A DNA stretch of 25,555 nucleotides from DATLYH01 sp035575035. GTDB taxonomy: Bacteria > Planctomycetota > Planctomycetia > Gemmatales > Gemmataceae. The stretch is from contig DATLYH010000363.1 in the NCBI GenBank assembly GCA_035575035.1, positions 1-25,555 of the forward strand, read 5' to 3'. The notes beneath the pieces were generated by a model. It made no database searches and was not told where the DNA came from. It saw only the letters and a program-made list of their open reading frames with translations. Every line of letters starts with the position of its first letter. The first letter of the stretch is position 1. The position numbers and the translations under genes are program-made. Shown here piece after piece: positions 7,205-15,307 of the stretch.

Positions 7205-7528
7205 AGGCGGCTTCCGGCGGACGCGGAGGTGACTCTTCCCCCTACTGTACTCCAGTCCTTAGCCGGGGTAAAGCCCCGCCGCGGCCGCGCAAGCCCGATG
7301 CAGTCCGGTCATGCTTTCAGATTTGAGGTTGTCCTGCCTGTCTTGTGCTCGGAAGGGGTGTCATCTTTGCAGAAAGCGCTTGGCCCCGGGCCGGGGCCAC
7401 GGTAGCATATAGACATACCTGCCATCGCCCGTTTATTCTGTCGAGAGGGGATTCGCCCTCGACAGGTTGTCCTGCCTGATGATCGCCCCCACGCTGCCGC
7501 AAACCTTTGACTCGCTGAGAGCCGACCA
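7205..7528. other. Intergenic region between divergent genes: hairpins and a direct repeat
   Basis: No gene is supported here. Visible structure includes a 19-bp inverted repeat with a single central base (TGGCCCCGG-G-CCGGGGCCA, 7381-7399), a hairpin with perfect 8-bp arms (CTGTCGAG 7438-7445 and CTCGACAG 7458-7465), and a 15-bp direct repeat AGGTTGTCCTGCCTG at 7326-7340 and 7464-7478. The region must hold the promoters of the sigma factor (minus) and the cytochrome-type gene (plus), but no convincing -35/-10 pair was found. Confidence 0.6.
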
Positions 7529-10237
7529 ATGTTGAAGCGCTTTCCTCTTGTCCTCGGTGTCCTGGCGCTGGCAGCCGGCGCCCTGCTAGCGGTAGACAAA
7601 ACCCCCGACCCAGGCAAACTGCCTCCGGCGGCGGCCCGGCCCGTTGACTTCGAGCGCGACATCAAGCCGATCTTTACCCGGGCCTGCATCTCCTGCCACG
7701 GCCCCGAGAAGCAACGCGCCGGCCTCCGCCTCGACGACGGCACCCAAGCCCTCAAGGGCGGCGACTCCGGCCCGGTGATCAAGCCCGGCGACGCCAAGGG
7801 CAGCCGACTGCTGCACGCCGTCGCCGGCATCGACCCCGACCTCAAGATGCCGCCCGCGCCGCGCACACCGCTCACCACCGAGGAGGTCTCCTTACTCCGC
7901 GCCTGGATCGAACAGGGAGCGAAATGGCCGAAGGATAACGGCACCACGGTTGCCCGCTCTGCCCGGTCCAATCACTGGTCGTTCCAACCAATCAAGCGCC
8001 CGGCTGTGCCGCCGGTCCAGAACACCGCCTGGGTGCGCAATCCGATCGACCATTTCATCCTGGCCCGATTGGAAAAGGAGGGAATCGCCCCGTCGCCGGA
8101 AGCGGACCGCGCCACCCTGATCCGCCGGCTCAGCCTCGACCTGCTCGGCCTGCCGCCGACGCCCGAAGAAGTCGATGCCTTCCTGGCCGATACTCGCCCC
8201 GATGCCTATGAACGGCTGGTCGATCGGTTGCTCGATTCGCCGCATTACGGCGAGCGCTGGGGCCGGCACTGGCTCGATGTCGCTCGCTATGCCGACAGCG
8301 ACGGCTACGAGAAGGACACCGGCCGGCCCTATGCCTACCGCTGGCGTGACTGGGTGATTAACGCCTTCAACCGCGACCTCCCCTTTGACCAGTTCACCAT
8401 CGAACAGCTGGCCGGCGACTTGCTCCCGGGCGCCACCCTGGAACAGAAGATCGCCACGGGCTTCCACCGTAATACGCTGACCAACCGCGAAGGCGGGGTC
8501 GATCAGGAGCAATTCCGCGTCGAGGCGGTGGTGGACCGGGTCAACACGACGGCCAAGGTCTGGCTGGGCGTGACCCTGGGATGTGCCCAGTGCCATGACC
8601 ACAAGTACGACCCGTTCAGCCAGCGCGAGTACTACCAGTTTTTCGCCTTCTTCAACAGCGATGTTGAAACCGACCTGCCCGCCCCCACCCCGGAGGAGGA
8701 GGCCGACTACCGGCAGAAGAAAGCGGCTTTCGACAAGAAGAAGGCCCAGCTGCAAAAGGCCCTGGACGACTACAAGGCGAAGGAGCAGCCGGCCAACCAG
8801 GAGAAATGGGAGAAGGAACTGACGCCGGAGGAGCGCCGGAAGCTGCCGGCCGACATTGCCGCTATCCTTGACATTGAGCCGGCGAAGCGCGACGCGAAGC
8901 AGCAGAAGCAGCTGACCGCCTATTACTCCAAGATCGACCCGAAACTGGGCGAGCTACAAAAGGCGCTCAATGCCCACCAGCGGACGGCCCCGCGCGAACC
9001 GATTGCCCCGACGCTGGCCCTGGGTCCGGAGCGCAAGACGCACGTACTGATCCGCGGCGACTTCCTGCGGCCCGGCATCGAAGTGCAGCCCGGCACCCCT
9101 GCCGTCTTGCACCCCCTCACCCCTACCCCTCTCCCCCGCCCCTCGGGGGAGAGGGGTAGGGGTGAGGGGGCGGAGGGGAAACCGACCCGGCTCGACCTGG
9201 CGAGATGGCTGGTGGACCCGGCCAACCCGCTGACAGCCCGGGTGATCGTCAACTGGATGTGGTACCACTACTTCGGCCGCGGCATCGTGCCGACGCTGGA
9301 GGATTTCGGCACCCAGGGGGAGAAGCCGTCGCACCCCGAGTTGCTCGACTGGCTGGCGAGCGAGTTCATCGCCCCCTCACCCCAACCCTCTCCCCCTGTA
9401 GGGGGAGAGGGCAAAACCAGTTTCTCCTCTCCCCCTGTAGGGGGAAAGGGCGAAACCAGTTTCTCCTCTCCCCCTGCAGGGGGAGAGGGCAGGGTGAGGG
9501 GGTGGAGCATGAAGGCGATGCACCGGCTGATCGTCACCTCGATGACCTACCGACAGTCGTCGAAGGTCCGGCCGGAGTTGCTCTCTCGCGACCCGCTGAA
9601 CGTACTGCTGGCCCGGCAGAGTCGGCTGCGGCTGGAGGCGGAGGTCATCCGCGACAACGCCCTGGCGGCCAGTGGACTGCTGGTGCGGAAGATCGGCGGC
9701 CCGAGTGTCCGGCCGCCGCAGCCGGCCGGCATCTCCGAGCTGACCTACGCCAACAGTGCCCGCTGGGTCGAGAGCACCGGCCCCGATCGTTATCGCCGCG
9801 GCCTGTACACCTGGTTCCAGCGGACCAGCCCGTATCCGATGCTGATGACCTTCGACGCCCCCGACGGCAACGTCGCTTGCGTCCGCCGCGAGCGCTCTAA
9901 CACGCCGCTTCAGGCGCTGACCTTGCTCAACGACACCGTCTTTGTCGAATGTGCCCAGGCGCTGGGCCGGCGGATGGTCGAGGAGCGGATGGGCCCGTCC
10001 GAGCGCATCCGCCACGGCTTCCGTCTCTGCCTGGCCCGGGAGCCGTCGGCCGACGAGTTGGAGTTGCTCGGCAAACTGTACGACGACTTGCTGACGGCGT
10101 GCAAGGCCGACCCGGAGGCGGCAGCGAAACTGCTCGGCAAGGAGAAGCCGGCCGGCGCCGACCCGGCCGAAGCGGCGGCAGGAGTAGCGCTGGCGCGGAC
10201 TATAATGAACCTCGATGAATTCGTAACGCGGGAGTGA
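7529..10237 (+). CDS. PSD1 and planctomycete cytochrome C domain protein (PSCyt1-DUF1549-DUF1553)
   Basis: This 902-residue protein begins with an N-terminal export signal (hydrophobic residues 5-21). A PSCyt1 domain follows with CISCH at 53-57, a c-type haem motif. DUF1549 (about 155-400) contains a second CxxCH (CAQCH, 352-356) followed by DHKYDPFSQREYY. DUF1553 (about 550-900) includes LARWLVDPANPLTARVIVNWMW and MTYRQSS. The biochemical role of the family is unknown; it is typical of planctomycetes and usually sits beside a DUF1501 gene, as here. Two palindromic repeats are translated in frame, adding about 20 residues near 528-547 and about 44 residues at 615-658. The second splits the normally continuous LLDWLASEFI...GWSMKAMHRLIV. 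No frameshift results. The residues between 395 and 495 are Lys/Glu-rich and helical. Confidence 0.95.
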   Translation: MLKRFPLVLGVLALAAGALLAVDKTPDPGKLPPAAARPVDFERDIKPIFTRACISCHGPEKQRAGLRLDDGTQALKGGDSGPVIKPGDAKGSRLLHAVAGIDPDLKMPPAPRTPLTTEEVSLLRAWIEQGAKWPKDNGTTVARSARSNHWSFQPIKRPAVPPVQNTAWVRNPIDHFILARLEKEGIAPSPEADRATLIRRLSLDLLGLPPTPEEVDAFLADTRPDAYERLVDRLLDSPHYGERWGRHWLDVARYADSDGYEKDTGRPYAYRWRDWVINAFNRDLPFDQFTIEQLAGDLLPGATLEQKIATGFHRNTLTNREGGVDQEQFRVEAVVDRVNTTAKVWLGVTLGCAQCHDHKYDPFSQREYYQFFAFFNSDVETDLPAPTPEEEADYRQKKAAFDKKKAQLQKALDDYKAKEQPANQEKWEKELTPEERRKLPADIAAILDIEPAKRDAKQQKQLTAYYSKIDPKLGELQKALNAHQRTAPREPIAPTLALGPERKTHVLIRGDFLRPGIEVQPGTPAVLHPLTPTPLPRPSGERGRGEGAEGKPTRLDLARWLVDPANPLTARVIVNWMWYHYFGRGIVPTLEDFGTQGEKPSHPELLDWLASEFIAPSPQPSPPVGGEGKTSFSSPPVGGKGETSFSSPPAGGEGRVRGWSMKAMHRLIVTSMTYRQSSKVRPELLSRDPLNVLLARQSRLRLEAEVIRDNALAASGLLVRKIGGPSVRPPQPAGISELTYANSARWVESTGPDRYRRGLYTWFQRTSPYPMLMTFDAPDGNVACVRRERSNTPLQALTLLNDTVFVECAQALGRRMVEERMGPSERIRHGFRLCLAREPSADELELLGKLYDDLLTACKADPEAAAKLLGKEKPAGADPAEAAAGVALARTIMNLDEFVTRE
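9112..9170. repeat. Perfect 59-bp hairpin element inside the PSD1 gene
   Basis: Two perfectly complementary 26-base arms (9112-9137 and 9145-9170) surround a 7-base centre. The left arm reads CCCCCTCACCCCTACCCCTC and onward. It is translated as a Pro/Thr-rich then Gly/Arg/Glu-rich peptide (PLTPTPLP...GERGRGEG) just before the conserved DUF1553 start. The exact complementarity of the arms suggests recent arrival or selection for structure. Confidence 0.92.
9373..9502. repeat. Triplicated 39-bp palindromic unit inside the PSD1 gene
   Basis: Three hairpins centred on TGTA/TGTA/TGCA (9397, 9436, 9475) repeat with a 39-base period. They encode a 13-residue repeat (SPPVGGEGKTSFS and variants). Outer sequences CCCTCACCC (left) and GGGTGAGGG (right) look like the ends of a single ancestral palindrome whose core was tandemly amplified. 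The period is a multiple of three, so the frame is kept. Confidence 0.9.
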
Positions 10238-10268
10238 GAGAGGCGAGGACCGAGGTCTGGGCCCGACC

Positions 10269-10985
10269 ATGACTGCCATTGCGTCACTGCCGGCGAACCA
10301 GGCTGCTCCCCTCTGTCCAGCGGAGGGGCAACGGTTCCTCCTGCACAACGTCAGCTGGCAAAGTTATCGGGCAATCGGCGAGGCCCTGCGGGATCGGCCC
10401 GGCCTGCACTTGACCTACGACCGCGGCACCCTCGAATTCATGACTCTCTCACCCGAGCATGAGCGCTGCAAGGTCCTTCTCAGGCGGCTGATCGAAGTCC
10501 TGGCAGAAGAATTGAATCTGGCCATTGGATCATTCGGTTCCACGACGTATCAACGAGAAGATTTGGAGAAGGGGCTCGAACCCGATGAGTGCTACTACCT
10601 CCGGAATCTACCGCGGGTTCGTGGCAAGCGCAGGCTGGATTTGACCGCGGACCCGCCCCCTGATTTCGTCATTGAGGTGGACATTACCCGGAGTTCGATT
10701 GATCGGCTCCGGCTGTATGCGGCCTTCGGTGTTCCCGAGGTCTGGCGCTTTGACGGCACCACGATCCACGTCCTGCTGCTTACGGCCAAGGGGGAGTATG
10801 AACCTTCCGACCACAGCCCTACTTTCCCCATGGTGCCGATAGGCGAGTTAGTGCGTTTCATGCGGCAGGGCGAAGCGGAAGACGATACAAGCATGGTCCG
10901 GGCATTCCGGGCCTGGGTGCGAAGGCAGCTGGTGAAAGCAAAGCCGGACACCAAGCGAAAACCCACTCGGAAGAGGAAACGATGA
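10269..10985 (+). CDS. Uma2 family (DUF820) nuclease-like protein
   Basis: This 238-residue protein belongs to the Uma2/DUF820 branch of the PD-(D/E)XK nuclease-like fold, abundant in cyanobacteria and planctomycetes with no firmly known role. Supporting motifs are FLLHNVSWQSY near the start, LTYDRGTLEFMTLSPEHE (about 49-66), EPDECYYL at 104-111 and PPDFVIEVDITRSS with Asp132 and Glu136 as likely metal ligands, then RLRLYAAFGVPEVWRFDG. The usual lysine of the ExK motif is not evident: the sequence reads IEVDI. The C-terminal tail is strongly basic (KRKPTRKRKR). It sits between the PSD1 and DUF1501 genes, 31 and 7 bases away, all on the same strand, so it is probably read in the same transcript. 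Confidence 0.88.
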   Translation: MTAIASLPANQAAPLCPAEGQRFLLHNVSWQSYRAIGEALRDRPGLHLTYDRGTLEFMTLSPEHERCKVLLRRLIEVLAEELNLAIGSFGSTTYQREDLEKGLEPDECYYLRNLPRVRGKRRLDLTADPPPDFVIEVDITRSSIDRLRLYAAFGVPEVWRFDGTTIHVLLLTAKGEYEPSDHSPTFPMVPIGELVRFMRQGEAEDDTSMVRAFRAWVRRQLVKAKPDTKRKPTRKRKR

Positions 10986-10992
10986 GGAAGCC

Positions 10993-12477
10993 ATGAACCC
11001 GTTGCAAGAATATGTCCTCCAGTCGCGTCGCCAGTTTCTGATGAGCGTCGGCGGCGGCATCGGTTCGCTGGCCCTGGCTGCTCTGCTCCAGCGCGATGGG
11101 CTGCTGGCGGCCGAGAGCAAACCCGACGTGGTCAATCCGCTGGCCCCCCGGCCAGCCCATTTCACACCCAAGGCCAAGGCGTGCATCTGCATCTACCTTG
11201 AAGGGGCGCCCAGCCAGCTCGACCTGTTTGATCCCAAGCCGAAACTGAATGAGCTGCACGGCCAGAAGCTGCCCGATTCGATGCTCGAGAAGGTGCGCTT
11301 TGCCTTCATCCAGAAGGAAGGGGCCCGTCTGATGGGCAGCCCGCGCAAGTTCAAAAAGCACGGCCAGTGCGGCATGGAGTTGTCCGACTTCCTCCCTCAC
11401 CTGGCCACGTGTGTCGATGACATCTGCCTGGTCCGCTCGATGCACACCGAGGCGTTCAACCATCACCCCGGCCAGCTGATGATGAATTGCGGCGTGCCGA
11501 CTTTCGGCCGGCCCAGCATGGGATCGTGGATCACCTATGGCCTGGGGAGCGAATCGCAGAACCTGCCCGGCTACGTGGTGCTGACGGCGGGGCGCGGCAC
11601 CAGCGGCGGCGCTACCAGCTGGACCAGCGGCTTTCTCCCCACGACCTATCAAGGCGTCCTCTTCCGCAACCAGGGGGAGCCGATCCTCAATCTCAATAAC
11701 CCGGCCGGGCTGAGCGACGAGATGCAGCGCCGCACCATCGAGACGCTGCGGCAGCTGAACCAGCAGCGGAGCCAGCAGATCGGCGACCCGGAGATCAACA
11801 GCCGGATTTCCGCCTACGAACTGGCCTTCCGCATGCAGTCAGCCGCCCCGGAGTTGATCAGCCTACAGGGCGAGACCAAACAGACGCTCGACATGTACGG
11901 CATCGACCGGGACGAGCCGGAGATCAAGGCGGCTCGCGGCGGCGGCAAGGGGCAGTTCCGCGCCTTCGCTACCAACTGCCTCTTGGCCCGGCGGTTGGTG
12001 GAGCGCGGCGTCCGCTTCGTGCAGATCTACCATGCCTCCTGGGACCACCATAGCAACCTCGATGCCGAGTTGGGCCACAACTGTCTGATGGCCGACCAGC
12101 CACTGGCCGCCTTGCTCAAGGACCTCAAGCAGCGCGGTTTGCTTGACTCAACGATGGTGATGTGGCTGTCGGAGTTCGGCCGGACGCCGCTGGGCGAGAA
12201 CCGGCCCGGCTTCACCAGCGTCACCGGCCGCGACCATCACCCGTTCGCGTTCAGCATCTGGCTGGCGGGGGGCGGCATCAAAGGCGGCACGGTCATCGGC
12301 AAGACCGACGAGATCGGCTGGAACGTCGTCGAGGACCCGGTCCACATCAACGACCTGCACGCGACGATCCTGCACGCCTTCGGCCTGGACCACCTCAAAC
12401 TGACGTACCGCTTCCAGGGGCGCGACTTCCGCCTGACCGACGTCGGCGGCAAGGTGGTGGAGAAGATGCTGGCGTAG
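10993..12477 (+). CDS. DUF1501 domain protein, Tat-exported
   Basis: This 494-residue protein begins with a twin-arginine signal (SRRQFL at 11-16, then a hydrophobic Gly/Ala/Leu run to about 34), so it should be exported folded. The DUF1501 body has the alkaline-phosphatase/sulfatase-like fold expected for the family. Visible family motifs include CICIYLEGAPSQLDLFDPKP, AFNHHPGQLMMN, WDHHSNLD, MWLSEFGRTP (SEFGRT at 393-398) and VTGRDHHPFAFSIWLAGGGIKGG. The enzymatic activity of DUF1501 proteins is not established. GAGGAA lies five bases before the ATG. It follows the Uma2 gene by 7 bases and is followed by a P-II gene only 1 base after its TAG stop. Confidence 0.95.
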   Translation: MNPLQEYVLQSRRQFLMSVGGGIGSLALAALLQRDGLLAAESKPDVVNPLAPRPAHFTPKAKACICIYLEGAPSQLDLFDPKPKLNELHGQKLPDSMLEKVRFAFIQKEGARLMGSPRKFKKHGQCGMELSDFLPHLATCVDDICLVRSMHTEAFNHHPGQLMMNCGVPTFGRPSMGSWITYGLGSESQNLPGYVVLTAGRGTSGGATSWTSGFLPTTYQGVLFRNQGEPILNLNNPAGLSDEMQRRTIETLRQLNQQRSQQIGDPEINSRISAYELAFRMQSAAPELISLQGETKQTLDMYGIDRDEPEIKAARGGGKGQFRAFATNCLLARRLVERGVRFVQIYHASWDHHSNLDAELGHNCLMADQPLAALLKDLKQRGLLDSTMVMWLSEFGRTPLGENRPGFTSVTGRDHHPFAFSIWLAGGGIKGGTVIGKTDEIGWNVVEDPVHINDLHATILHAFGLDHLKLTYRFQGRDFRLTDVGGKVVEKMLA

Positions 12478-12478
12478 C

Positions 12479-12793
12479 ATGAAACAGCTCACCATCGTCG
12501 TCAAGCCGTTCCGTGCCGAGGCGGTGCTCCGCGCCATCGCCGAGTCGGACGTGATCTCTTGCATCGTCCGCGAGGCGAAAGGCTACAGTCGGCAGAAAGG
12601 CTATCTCGACCGCTACATCGGCAGCGAGTACAGCATGGCCTTCCTGCCCAAGGTGGAGATCAGCGTCTGCGTCAGCGACGAGAAGTGGGAGGAGGTCGCC
12701 GACCGTATTGTCCGCGCTGCCCGCACCGGCCGCATCGGCGACGGCAAAATCTTCGTTGTCCCGGTCAGCTGGCCCGGAGCGCTGGAGTTCTGA
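12479..12793 (+). CDS. glnB: P-II family nitrogen regulatory protein
   Basis: This 104-residue protein aligns residue for residue with GlnB/GlnK over most of its length. The T-loop carries Arg38, Gln39, Lys40 and Tyr51 (the uridylylation position in enterobacterial GlnB) in RQKGYLDRYIGSEY, and Lys58 is kept. The C-loop TGRIGDGK is at 83-90, exactly the GlnB numbering. P-II proteins sense ATP/ADP and 2-oxoglutarate and bind enzymes or channels. The C-terminus is short (PVSWPGALEF) and lacks the usual arginine-containing tail after FVVPV, which normally helps bind ATP. No amtB, glnA or glnD is nearby. Its ATG lies 1 base after the DUF1501 stop, so translational coupling is likely. It could be a PII-like paralogue rather than the main GlnB. 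Confidence 0.88.
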   Translation: MKQLTIVVKPFRAEAVLRAIAESDVISCIVREAKGYSRQKGYLDRYIGSEYSMAFLPKVEISVCVSDEKWEEVADRIVRAARTGRIGDGKIFVVPVSWPGALEF

Positions 12794-12836
12794 GCCGGGC
12801 AAAGCGAACGGAGTCCCCCCGGCGCACTTCTGCATG

Positions 12837-12843
12837 AAGGAGG
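12837..12843 (+). promoter_or_regulatory. Strong ribosome-binding site for the CehA-like gene
   Basis: AAGGAGG lies six bases before the ATG at 12850. This decides the start against the in-frame TTG at 12844. Confidence 0.8.
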
Positions 12844-12849
12844 TTGGTC

Positions 12850-15243
12850 ATGACCAGGATTCCGAGGGGACTCTTCCGCCGATCGGTCGTGTTGCTACCG
12901 ATCCTGGCGGGCCTGTGCCTGCCGGCACCGGCGCAAGCCCAGGCACTCGAGGTCATCGACGTGGAGGGGCAGCCGCTGGCCGCCAACGTTAACCGGCTGC
13001 TGCAAGCGCTCGACTTTCTCGGTGCGCCGCTGCCGGCCGATGAAACACGCGCCCTCCAGGAGGCCATCAAGGCCCAGGATGCCGCCAAGATCCAGCGGCT
13101 TCTCGACCCGCGCGTGTTGGTCGTGGTCACCATCAACCCCGAGTCGCGTGTCAAGGCTGCCCGCGGGCCGGGCAAGGTCGCTCTGCAACAGGGGGGCTAC
13201 GTCCCGCTGCTCCTCAAGGTGATCAACGACAGCACCGTCACAGCGCCGCTCCGCATCTTCAGCCCGCAGGCTGGCCCGGTCTACGGCTCCCCCACCCTCC
13301 CGGCCGGCATCGCCGCCCCCAAGGAGCGCTTCCTTGACATCGAGATGTTCAACCGGCAGCCGATGACCGCCAACCTCAGCGGGTTGAAGGTCGAGTATGC
13401 CCTGGCCCTGGCCTACAGCAGCGAGGCCGGCAAGCGTGAGGCGACGCTCATCTTCGATGTCGGCCAGGGGACCCAGGACCTCGGCTTCCGGGCTGAGGTG
13501 CCGATCCTCTTTGAAGTCCGCCCCGGCATCCCGGTCAAGCTGTCGGTCAAGGATTTCGATGGTCAGCCGACCGTCGGCCGCTTCACCTTCCGCGACCGGA
13601 GCGGCCACGTCTACCCGCCGCGGCCCAAGCGGCTGGCGCCGGACTTCTTCTTCCAGGACCAGATCTACCGGGCCGACGGCGACACGGTCCTGTTGCCGCC
13701 CGGGCTGCTGACGATGGAATACGGCCGCGGCCCCGAATACCGGCTGCTCAAGCGGGACGTGACCATCCCCGCCCAGGGAGAGGCACGCATCGAGGTGAAG
13801 CTGGAGCGCTGGATCAACCCGATGGATTACGGTTTCTACAGCGGTGACCATCACATCCACGCCGCCGGCTGCGCCCACTACACCAGCCCGACCGAGGGCG
13901 TCTTTGCCCGGGACATGTTCCTGCACGTCAAGGGGGAGGGACTGAACGTCGGCTGCAACCTGACCTGGGGCCCGTGCTTCGAATTCCAGCGGCAGTTCTT
14001 CGAGCCGACGCCCCACAAACTGAGCGAACCGTTCTGCGTCCTGAAATACGACATCGAGGTCAGCGGCTTCGGCTCGCAGGCCCTGGGCCACGTTTGCCTG
14101 CTCAACCTGCGCGATCAAACCTATCCCGGCTCGGACGGGACCAAGACCAAGGGCTGGCCGACCTGGACGACGCCGCTGATGCGCTGGGCCAAGCAGCAGG
14201 GGGCAGTCACCGGCTATGCCCACTCGGCCAGCGGGCTGCAGGTCAACCCGCAGGCGGCGGCCCGGCGCCTGCTGCAACAGCTCGATGCCGACCGTGACGG
14301 CCGACTCACCCCCGCCGAGGCGGCCAAGGGACTCTTGCCGGACGACTTTGCCCGCATCGACAGCAACGGCGACGGAGCCATCACCCAGGCGGAGTTGGTC
14401 CAGAGTCTCGCCCGGGTGTCCGGCCGGCTCCCCAACCTGGCGATCCCGGAGTTGAACGGCATCGGGGCCCAGGAAGTGTTCGTCACCGCGGCCCAGGGGC
14501 TGTGCGATTTCATCAGCGCCATGGACACCCAGCGCGTGGCCGAATGGAACTGCTGGTATCACATCATGAACTGCGGCCTGCCGCTGAAGGTCAGCGGCGA
14601 GACCGACTTCCCCTGCATCAGCGGCAGCCGGGTCGGCGAGGGCCGGGTCTACGTCCAGCTCGGCAAGATTGACCGGATCGATTTCACCGCCTGGTGCGAG
14701 GGTCTGGCCAAGGGGCGGTCCTACGTCTCGGACGGCTACGCGCATGCCCTGGAATTCCGTGTCAACGGCCAAACGCCCGGCGGCGAGGTCGCCCTTGACC
14801 GGCCGGGGATGGTCACGATCAAGGCAAAGGTGGCCTTTGCCCGGGAGATGCCGCTGGGCACGGCCAAGGGGGGCACGGCGCCTCTTGGGGACAAGCGCCT
14901 GGTGGAGGTGGTGGTCAACGGCCAGGCGGTCGCCTCGCAGGAGGTGCCGGCCGACGACCAGCCGCATGATCTGAATTTCGAGGTGAAGATCGACCGCAGC
15001 AGCTGGGTGGCCCTGCGCCATTTCCCGCAGATGCACACCAACCCGGTGACCGTGACGGTGGCCGGCAAGCCGATCCGGGCTTCGCGGCGCAGCGCTCTGT
15101 GGTGTGCGGAGTGCATCGAACAACTCTGGCGGGCCCGCAGTGGCATGATTGCTCCGCACGAACGCGCCGAGGCGCAGCGGACCTTCCAGCGGGCCGTTGA
15201 GTTCTACCGCAAGATCGCTGCCGAGGCACCGGAGGGAAGCTGA
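12850..15243 (+). CDS. Secreted CehA/McbA-like metallohydrolase with two EF-hands
   Basis: This 797-residue protein has a classical signal peptide (hydrophobic 11-25, probable cleavage after AQA near residue 30). An N-terminal beta-rich region (about 70-330) precedes a PHP-type metal site: GDHHIH at 332-337 with His335 and His337, then AHYTSPTEG and GYAHSASG. Inside the PHP-like domain lie two EF-hand loops, Asp479-x-Asp481-x-Asp483-G...Glu490 and Asp504-x-Asn506-x-Asp508-G...Glu515, a typical calcium-binding pair. Later segments include GETDFPCISGSRVGEGRVYV. CehA/McbA proteins hydrolyse carbaryl-type esters, but planctomycete members are uncharacterised, so the substrate is unknown. The gene is 56 bases downstream of the P-II gene and ends 64 bases from a convergent gene. 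Confidence 0.85.
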   Translation: MTRIPRGLFRRSVVLLPILAGLCLPAPAQAQALEVIDVEGQPLAANVNRLLQALDFLGAPLPADETRALQEAIKAQDAAKIQRLLDPRVLVVVTINPESRVKAARGPGKVALQQGGYVPLLLKVINDSTVTAPLRIFSPQAGPVYGSPTLPAGIAAPKERFLDIEMFNRQPMTANLSGLKVEYALALAYSSEAGKREATLIFDVGQGTQDLGFRAEVPILFEVRPGIPVKLSVKDFDGQPTVGRFTFRDRSGHVYPPRPKRLAPDFFFQDQIYRADGDTVLLPPGLLTMEYGRGPEYRLLKRDVTIPAQGEARIEVKLERWINPMDYGFYSGDHHIHAAGCAHYTSPTEGVFARDMFLHVKGEGLNVGCNLTWGPCFEFQRQFFEPTPHKLSEPFCVLKYDIEVSGFGSQALGHVCLLNLRDQTYPGSDGTKTKGWPTWTTPLMRWAKQQGAVTGYAHSASGLQVNPQAAARRLLQQLDADRDGRLTPAEAAKGLLPDDFARIDSNGDGAITQAELVQSLARVSGRLPNLAIPELNGIGAQEVFVTAAQGLCDFISAMDTQRVAEWNCWYHIMNCGLPLKVSGETDFPCISGSRVGEGRVYVQLGKIDRIDFTAWCEGLAKGRSYVSDGYAHALEFRVNGQTPGGEVALDRPGMVTIKAKVAFAREMPLGTAKGGTAPLGDKRLVEVVVNGQAVASQEVPADDQPHDLNFEVKIDRSSWVALRHFPQMHTNPVTVTVAGKPIRASRRSALWCAECIEQLWRARSGMIAPHERAEAQRTFQRAVEFYRKIAAEAPEGS

Positions 15244-15307
15244 ACCTGGCACTGTCGGCCGGGACTGCGGCGACGCTGCCGATCCCCCTGTCCATTGTGG
15301 TCGCCGT

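Noticed and set aside
9110..9505. Possible assembly error or pseudogene in the PSD1 gene
   Set aside because: The frame remains intact through both repeats and conserved family sequence resumes immediately afterwards.
12895..15252. A 785-residue minus-strand frame opposite the CehA-like gene
   Set aside because: The plus frame has a signal peptide, PHP motif, EF-hands and a strong ribosome-binding site, so the opposite frame is a shadow.
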